Assembly (NCBI RefSeq): GCF_027744825.2
Contig: NC_071338.1
Span: forward strand, 22,010,001 to 22,074,000
Direction: 5' to 3'
Source: Synchiropus splendidus
Taxonomy: Eukaryota; Chordata; Actinopteri; Syngnathiformes; Callionymidae
Length of the DNA: 64,000 bases
Program-made: the position numbers and the translations under genes
Notes under the pieces: model-generated
Told to the model about the DNA's origin: nothing
Databases searched by the model: none
The model's input: only the letters and a program-made list of their open reading frames with translations
Shown here: one piece after another, positions 57,147 through 64,000 of the stretch
Layout of the letters: the number at the start of each line of letters is the position of its first letter
Numbering within the stretch: position 1 is the first letter of the stretch

Positions 57147-57729
57147 TACCGTAATTTCCGGACAACAAGACAATGCTTTTTATTGCAGTCTGAACCCTGC
57201 GGCGCGCACCCTTGTACAACCGTGGCTAATATCTGGATTTTTACTAGCAAAACAGTCTGTAGTACTGCCAAAATGTTATACCTTGTTCCAACGAAGAACA
57301 TTTTATGTACCTTAAACCACTAAAAATGAGCTGTTTTCACCTGCAGCTCCGCCAACAGACCTGATCTCTTGGAGGACTGGAGACCAGAAGCAGCAGCTGA
57401 GACCGGCTGTGGTGTCGGAGCTTCGGACATGTGGGCGAAAACAGCACATTTTGAGCGCTTTAATGTAGATGACAGATGTGATGAGTTCATGATTCAAGTT
57501 CAGAGCATTGCAGAGTTTGTTTCAGGAGTCAGTCTCCATGCTGGAGCCTGTTTTCAAAATTAGTTTAGAAGTGATTCTCATGCATTTTTTAAGCCAGGTG
57601 CTCCACTGACCTTTCTACGATGCAGACAGCACCACTGTACCTGTGGCTTATACATCTATTTTCCCTCATTCCCTCAAATTAATGGGTGGAGCTAATATTT
57701 CGGTGTGCTCAATTGTCTGGAATTTATGA
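57147..57729. mobile_element. ACCGTAATTTCC-ended DNA transposon, copy 1
   Basis: Begins TACCGTAATTTCCGGACAAC and ends TGCTCAATTGTCTGGAATTT, whose inverse matches the start loosely. The inner GAACCCTGCGGC and GGCTAATATCTGGATTTTT words are typical of a repeat family widespread in vertebrates with ACCGTAATTTCCGGACTATAAG ends. The right third is colinear with the copy at 58042 (CACTGACCTTTCT, CACTGTACCTG, TGGGTGGAGCT). No transposase frame. Confidence 0.6.
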
Positions 57730-58041
57730 CAATAGAGAGTGAAATTGGCCATATCATTTTGAAGTACTGTGAATTGATGACTCATTAATAGAGTGTCTGA
57801 GTGACTGACAACACAAACAATGGTTTGATGTTTTTACTAGTCAAAGCAGGGAGCTGAACTTGTCAACCCTGAAACCAAGTATTCGTATGGACATTTTTTT
57901 TCTTTTTTCTTTTTACGCTACTCTGTTTTTCAGGAGTGGGTCTAATATTAGGGTCCTGGTTAGTATCGTATCATAGTGAAATTCAATTTAAACAGTGTAT
58001 GAGGTCCCTCGACTCTCTTTATCATTTCTGATTTGTGGTTG

Positions 58042-58508
58042 TTAATATTTCCAGACTATAAGCTGCTGGATTTTTACAAACTAATATGCCACCAAGACAC
58101 TGAGCCTCACCACATCAGACCAATATTTACATCACTGCGCTCAATGCTCTGTATTCGCCCAGGTGTTTCCATGACCGCCTCTCTGCTTCCCATCTCAAAT
58201 TATGTAACTAAAACCAAATGTCATTTCTTTGTTCTGATGTGACGAGCGAGATGTTGCCCGTTCAGAATGTCACTGATTTTGTTTATTATTAATCAGCCTC
58301 AATTCTGGACACCATGGCAAAACTTATTCAGAAATGATGTTGCATATCTTCATGTATTTTTAAACCGACGCATGGAATTCACTGACCTTTCTGGAGTGTA
58401 GACTGCGCCACTGCACCTGCAGCATGTAGACGGCTGATCTCTTTTCTTATCAAGTGTAGTGGGTGTGGCTTATCTTCAGACATGCTCAATCGTCAGGAAA
58501 TTACTGTA
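58042..58508. mobile_element. ACCGTAATTTCC-ended DNA transposon, copy 2
   Basis: Begins TTAATATTTCCAGACTATAA and ends TCAATCGTCAGGAAATTACT with GTA. The reverse complement of that end starts TACAGTAATTTCCTGAC, matching the family end. Same orientation as copy 1 and shorter inside. The pair differs considerably, so both are old. Confidence 0.6.
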
Positions 58509-59999
58509 TCTTAAGAAATACAGGAGACACTTGCAATGATTGAGCAAGCACTGAGCGGACACTTTGGGGTACATGAGGTTAGGCTTCAGTATTTAAACTC
58601 GTGTCTGTCTGAGCCCTTTGATCACGCCTGATAGCTGTGCTTGTGTCAAGGTTGGAGCACCAAATGCATTTCACTATTCCGAACATCAGTGGGTATATGC
58701 AAGCAACACAAGTTGGTTTTACTGAAGCTGATGGAAACTGACAGTGTTTACTCAGCGCTCAGACGCAATAGATATTTACAGTATGGGGAAGTATATGAAG
58801 GGTGGCGAGAGTGATGGACGCTGCCACTTTCTCCAGCCAGAAGTGGATGGAGATCGACTGGTTGGACATGTTGTTTTCGAAAAGCTCATAAATAACAATT
58901 GGACAAAACAAAACAATGTGCATTATTAAAACCCCATCTGTGTCAAGACGTTGAGAAACAAAGTGGTATTTGTTTAAAGGAGGTTCAGACTGATTCCTCA
59001 ATGTATATGTTGAACTTGAAATAAAGATAGTCACCTTCATGCTCTTTTATACCGTAGAATACAGATGTATAAGCAAGATAACATACTAGTTTTGGGTGGT
59101 CTGCGAAGGAAAAGATGGTTAAACATCATGAGAATCAAATTAAAATAACATAAAATATTCTCACCAAAAAGTGGTGGACTTCATATTTCATCTGAAACAG
59201 GGAACACTGTTCACAGTGTTCCTAATGGACAATTCATTTATTGGGCTCTTCTCATCTTAGGCCATTCATTTATTTGCTGACAGAGCTCTTTACTCAAATT
59301 GTCTGCATGTTAAATAATTTTTCCGCATCGAAATGAGCTGCCATTAATATATTCTGAAGTCACCATAAGCACGAGAATTTTTTGTCTCCATTTTAAGGTA
59401 ATTCTATTTGTGAATACGTGATAAAAGTTACTCCTGCATTTCTTCCATCTCACAATGTCTTCCTTATTGTGGAGTTTTGTGACAGTGACATGGTCACCAT
59501 GACATGAAAGGGTGGTCTTGTCACACAAAAAGCATCCCCCTCATGTCAATAACGTGTCGATAAAGTTGTGTGTGAATGTAACATATATCCCAGTTGTTTC
59601 TGTGACTCGCCTTGTCAGCGCTCCCTCACCGTCGGTAGAGCAGGACGCGTCTTCTCCGCCATCAGAAGCCGCTGAGTTAATGAAATTTAGGTTTTAATAT
59701 CGCATCCTTAATGTGATCAAGTGTGATGTTGTTCCTCTAATAGGTTTTAATTTTGCCTCTATAGCTCCCCGCAGTTGCAGAGTGAGACTTAAACTCCCCT
59801 CCTTCCACATAAACTTGAATATCCATGAATCAAACCTACAGTAATCCCAGCAGACTCTTAGTTCTTAATGTCAACCAGGTTCCTGGTTTTATAGCCTGCA
59901 GACAGGCTGTGAAATAATGAGGGTCTTTGAAAAAGTAGCCACCGTTCTTCAGGACACAGAGAAATCCATGAGGATTTGAATTTAGCCAAACTTATTTTG
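58509..59999. other. Non-coding stretch
   Basis: Frames are at most 93 codons; nothing recognised. Confidence 0.45.
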
Positions 60000-60550
60000 C
60001 GGCGAGTTTGACCTTGAGTCAGAATTCTAATGCTGTGCGGAGAATAAGATGATTACTTTTTTTAAACTTTGTAAAAGGTTCAGATAATCCCCACTTTTAT
60101 TCCGCCGGAATCTGGTTGCATTTCACCTCATGCACGTGCTTTCTGTAGTTTCTGCTGAGTCATGCTTGAAGAAATGGTGTCTGCGGACTCATTTTAAGAT
60201 TACGTGCAGCTGATCACTGATCTGGATCAAATTCTGTTGCCGAGACGTGATCCGGATCTTCTCTGCTCCTGTCACATTTTAAGACTCTCAGCGTTGTAAT
60301 TTGGGTGGATTTATCGCACAGTCGATTTTCTTTTTAGTCTCGGAATTTTTTAAATCACCATTAAAGTCCACAAGTCCAATTTCATTTGATCAAAAATTAT
60401 TACGCAGCATTTTTGAAAAGTAGTCTGACCTTCCTTTCCTTGTAAAAGGTTAGCGTCACAGTTCTGTAGAATTTCTTTGCCTTGATTTTCGAGCGGGGCG
60501 ATTATGGCAGAAATGAAAATTACAATCTTTAGTTCAATATTCTACCTCGG
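60000..60550. promoter_or_regulatory. Candidate regulatory (conserved-type) DNA
   Basis: Repeat-free, no frame above 60 codons, with words such as AGAATTCTAATGCTGTGCGG, GTTCAGATAATCCCC, TGCTGAGTCATGC (AP-1-like), ATCACCATTAAAG and TGATCAAAAATTATTACGCA. The texture resembles conserved developmental enhancers. Inference only. Confidence 0.22.
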
Positions 60551-61348
60551 TTATGGTCTCATGCTAGACTAGCCCAGTCTCATCTGCTAAATATTTATAT
60601 AAAGAGTATAATTTACTCTTTGTAGATTCACAAAGCAGTTAATGCGTAATAACAAGGTGCAAGAAGAGCTTCTGTCAGTAATAATTTTGGGCTAAATTGC
60701 TTCAGTGATTGAGAGCCTGCGTCACTAGAGACCTCTGCTCAGACACGGCAGAAGAAAACGCGTTGGTTAAACAACGTTCACCAAGTTCTTCATCCCAGGA
60801 CAACTCTCGATCACACTCATGCTGTTAATCCACGGCTATTACATCAGAAGGAATGGTGCTGAGTCAGTAGGCAACAGGATCTTAACATACATTTGTTTTA
60901 TCCAGGACTGAAAAGAAAGTTTTTCTGCAAATATTAAACTACAGATGTGATGAAGACGCACTGTGAATGAACACCAAAGACTTGCTGAGATGGATTTGGC
61001 CGCCGGGTCTGGGCTTTGACAGTGGAACTAGTGCTTTTATGAAGGTAAACATTCATCATGTTTAAATATGGGCATCCTAAAGTTAACCTGAAAATACTTC
61101 TGGTGCAGATTCCTCAGATGTAGTATGTCAGATATAAGTAGCCACGATACACCTTCATTCTCCCCTGAGCCGAACAGATGCGTGTGGTACATACAGGGGA
61201 GTATAATTAGCCCCCAAAGAAACAAGTCAGTGTCTGGGACAGATGAAGCAGAAAGTGGAACTTCTGTGTTTAAATTGTTCAATTAATTTTGCTCTGAATA
61301 AAGTTCACCATGAAACTTGAGATGAGGGGAAGCTTTAGCATGTGTGGC
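60551..61348. other. Non-coding stretch
   Basis: No gene or repeat recognised. Confidence 0.45.
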
Positions 61349-61516
61349 ATGTGATGGGCTGATGAGGCTTCATGAAACAGTGTCCACATTTTCACAAGAT
61401 CTCCGCCCTAAAATCTTAACTTTTGAACAATTTTCATGAAACTTCACATTACTTATAATATAAACCTATGGAGCTCTGAAAGTGACACTGTTTCATGAAG
61501 CTTCGTCTGCACACCA
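61349..61516. mobile_element. Non-autonomous hAT-like element (copy E)
   Basis: Left end ATGTGATGGGCTGATGAGGC, then TTCATGAAACAGTGTCCACA. Right end GACACTGTTTCATGAAGCTT, then CGTCTGCACACCATA. The ends are inverted relative to each other over about 35 bases. Same family as 1848 and 15654. The outer bases are decayed and no target duplication is seen. Confidence 0.6.
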
Positions 61517-63577
61517 TAAGTAGCAGCGTCTATTTTTCGAAACCAGCTGCTGTATATGCTGTTAGCAGAATTAGTTTTTACCTGAATATAGTTTTGCAGG
61601 AGTCATTGCTGTTTCTGTTGGCATCCAACTTAAGAATGGGTGAAATGTTTGGCAATCTTTTTATGTGTAAGTGCTTGAATGGTGCTTGAAATGAAGGAGC
61701 CGTTGCATATGAGATCATATACTCTCAAGCATCATTCATCTGGGATCTAAAACTGTAATGAGTCGGCACCATCAGACTTGAAGTTCTGCTAGTCTTTGAT
61801 CAGAAAAAGGTCAACTGCAAGTTCTCGAGCTCATATTAAACACGTTTCTTTTTGGCACGCACAGTCTGTAAAATGGCATTAGCAGAGCATAAAGAGCTAA
61901 GTGTGTCTTCACTTCCCTTTGTCAGTTTGCACTCACTAAAGCCTTTGTGTCGAATCGAACGTTTCCAAAATATCCTGCCTGAATAATGAGATCCGCTCCT
62001 TCACTCTCATCACATTGACCGCCGCTTCAATTTGCCGTAGCTAATTGTTGTTGACAAGACAACACAGATGGACAGTTCTGGATTGACATTTTTGTTGTGG
62101 GGAAAAAAAATGCCCGGAGATGGCAACGTGACAGCATAATTACAAGAGACTCCATACAAACACTTCGCAACCTGATTAATTGTTCCAGTGCAGGGAATGT
62201 TTTCCAAAAACAGAGGTGGGTGGCATGTGTGAGAAGACTTGTGAGTCAGCAGATGTTGTCCTTCAACCTCGGTGACGCCTTTTTGTTGCGTTTAACCTCC
62301 AGGTTGAATGGATCATTGAAAAGAAATTGGCGACAGCAGCCTACAAAAGAAGCCAAGGTGACAAGTGTCCAGTGTTGCGCAACGATCGCAGTGAGATTTG
62401 GCCGCGACTATAGTTGCACACGTCGACCTGAGAATCAACCGGTTTTGGCTAAAAAAGGAGCTTTAAAATTCAAACCAAAGTGAAAAGCTGAACTGTCGCA
62501 TGGAAGAAACGGGAATAAAAGCAAGTAAGAGTCAAGATTTTCTGATGAAGATTAAAAAATTATTGAATATTTCAGCGACAGCTACCTGCCATTGCAAACA
62601 AGACATGTCCAAGTGACCTGAATTCTGCTGCAACGTGGAAATAAACCAGCGATGACCTTTCGTTTCCTCAGAGCGGGAGCGGAGCGTGGAGGCACATCAT
62701 TAATGTGGATTAGCATGACAAGTACATGCTGCCAAATCGATACCCATCTCAACTACAGAGGGAGAGGAAACGTTACCAACAGGATTGCTGTTGCAAGTCT
62801 GATGACTCCCACTGGCTGCAGCTTGTCTTTTTTACAGACCATAAAATCACATTGTTTCAGTTGTGCTTCGGGCCATAATTATTGTTTTTATTTTCTAAAG
62901 TAACTCACAATCTGCGGGACAGTTTAGATCATCTGGGGGCCACATTCTTGTCTGGAACTTACATGAGGAGCCGTCAAGCCAAAAGGTAGATGGACAGCGG
63001 AAAAAGAAACTTAAATTTTCTGACTTAAATATTGCAAACCAGGGGAAAGTGTAATTACGCCATGACATGATATGCTTAAAGTTCTTTATTTTTATGATAT
63101 ATTATTTCAATTTATTTGTCTAGTCAGTAGATCTATGTGATAAAGATGTATAATAAAAATGTATTTGCGACAAAACTATGAGTGAAACCTATAAATAAGA
63201 AAGGCACTTTATTACAATGTATTTTCTACAACATCCTTGTTGTATTTATTTTTGGTGGGCAAAAAACGTTTTTAAAATGAGTGTTTGTCATTATCATTCT
63301 AATTCAGAAAAGAAAATAAAGTTCAAAATAAACTATTTAGAATTCAAATCGTAATTCTGCTTTGGTTCTAAATTCATGAGGCCACATGAAGGCAGGCTCA
63401 GAGCTGCATGTGGCCCCTGCGCCGCCCTGTGGTGTCGCCACTCGCAACTCAACTCCACCCTAGCTCCTGCTGCATTATTGTTATTACCATAAAGAATTTG
63501 ATGTTTTCACTTTTTCATGTTCGATTTCAGCTTCATAGCTTGCTAAACACATTGTTAAATGGGAGGGATCCCTCTGG
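61517..63577. other. Non-coding stretch
   Basis: A 128-codon + strand frame (62097-62483) begins in a run of A and lacks splice or homology support. Nothing else recognised. Confidence 0.45.
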
Positions 63578-63627
63578 AAAAAAAAAAAAAAAAAAAAAGT
63601 TGATATGTTATTATTATTATTATTATT
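63578..63627 (+). repeat. A-run (21) followed by (TTA)n
   Basis: Twenty-one A, then GTTGATATG, then about seven TTA units. The pairing of a poly-A run with a nearby microsatellite could be a retroposon tail, but no SINE or LINE body is recognisable 5' of it. Confidence 0.9.
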
Positions 63628-64000
63628 GATAGTAGTTACTGTATATACTTTCAGTTTCATTTGATTGCTCATGTTGGACCTTGATATAGTCTCTTGTCAT
63701 TTTTTTTAATCGTCATCATCTGACAGCTTTAACATTTATTTATTTTTCATTTTTTTGTGTAACATTGTTTTAAAATCTGAATTTGCCTAATTAGTTCACC
63801 ACTTTTTTATGGCATCTTTGTGGATTCCGCTGTTACCTCACTAATTTTTATTTTTTTTTGTGTTTGGTGTTAGATGTTGTGAGTGTGGTTCTGTTTGTGA
63901 GCATCTAACCTCCTTCATCATGCTTAAAACAATCTCTGTGACAATTTGAGAGGTGGCAACACCATTCAAAGCTAAACATGTGAACGTGTTCCATCTATTC
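63628..64000. other. AT-rich non-coding end of window
   Basis: T-rich sequence with no frame or repeat family recognised. Confidence 0.5.

Noticed and set aside
1..64000. CRISPR arrays, bacterial operons, phage or integrative elements, rRNA and tRNA genes
   Set aside because: No regularly spaced repeats, no dense coding and no cloverleaf or rRNA-like sequence; the DNA is plainly eukaryotic and repeat-rich.

Overview
The window reads as non-coding DNA from a vertebrate nuclear genome, most likely a ray-finned fish. It is AT-rich with isolated CpG-rich islands, and has long (TG)n, (TA)n, (CAG)n and (ATT)n microsatellites. It is littered with short non-autonomous DNA transposons, mainly hAT-like and TA-target types, plus remnants of an RTE-clade LINE. 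There are no operons, ribosome binding sites or dense coding, and almost all open frames are short and random. The fish assignment is inferred from the repeat types and cannot be proved from this window.

Gene content is sparse. (1) A CpG-dense block at about 36050-36640 looks like a promoter with a 5' untranslated first exon on the + strand, ending at a splice donor at 36534. A second CpG-rich block lies at 37440-37770. (2) A strong acceptor, a 31-codon open frame, a stop and AATAAA signals on the - strand (45372 down to about 44980) look like the last exon of a protein-coding gene. A weaker candidate upstream exon is at 45903-45989. (3) An unrecognised 160-codon - strand frame (43761-43279) is followed 13 bases after its stop by AATAAA, and TATA-like boxes lie upstream on both strands. 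The rest looks intronic or intergenic. A few stretches (7590-7960, 18690-19100, 33540-33830, 51000-51560, 60000-60550) have the texture of conserved regulatory DNA, but conservation cannot be tested here.

Repeat layout from left to right: hAT-like fragments at 1848-2061 and 3806-3882; an old unclassified repeat at 6440-6925; a truncated TA-target element at 8248-8934; a local duplicate pair at 14113-14264 and 15972-16160, the second carrying a 29-bp perfect hairpin; a complete small hAT-like element at 15654-15785 with a probable 8-bp target duplication; an RTE LINE 3' end at 17424-18112; a 772-bp element with 26-bp terminal repeats at 19269-20040; a tandem GTCCCCACAA repeat pair ending in (TG)n at 23120-23662; an RTE fragment and (TA)n at 28088-28830; a hAT-like element at 38546-39523; a 586-bp element with about 110-bp inverted arms at 42432-43017; another hAT-like element at 46684-47382; a duplicated AT-rich unit at 49761-51969; a CCCTCCAGG-ended element at 52058-52815; a complete 724-bp TA-target element (54668-55391) inserted into a second copy of the old repeat; two copies of an ACCGTAATTTCC-ended element at 57147-58508; and a hAT-like copy at 61349-61516.

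I found no prokaryote-like defence, secretion or biosynthetic system. The least explained items are the long-inverted-arm element at 42432-43017, the adjacent compact - strand gene-like frame, and the hairpin-bearing duplicate pair.
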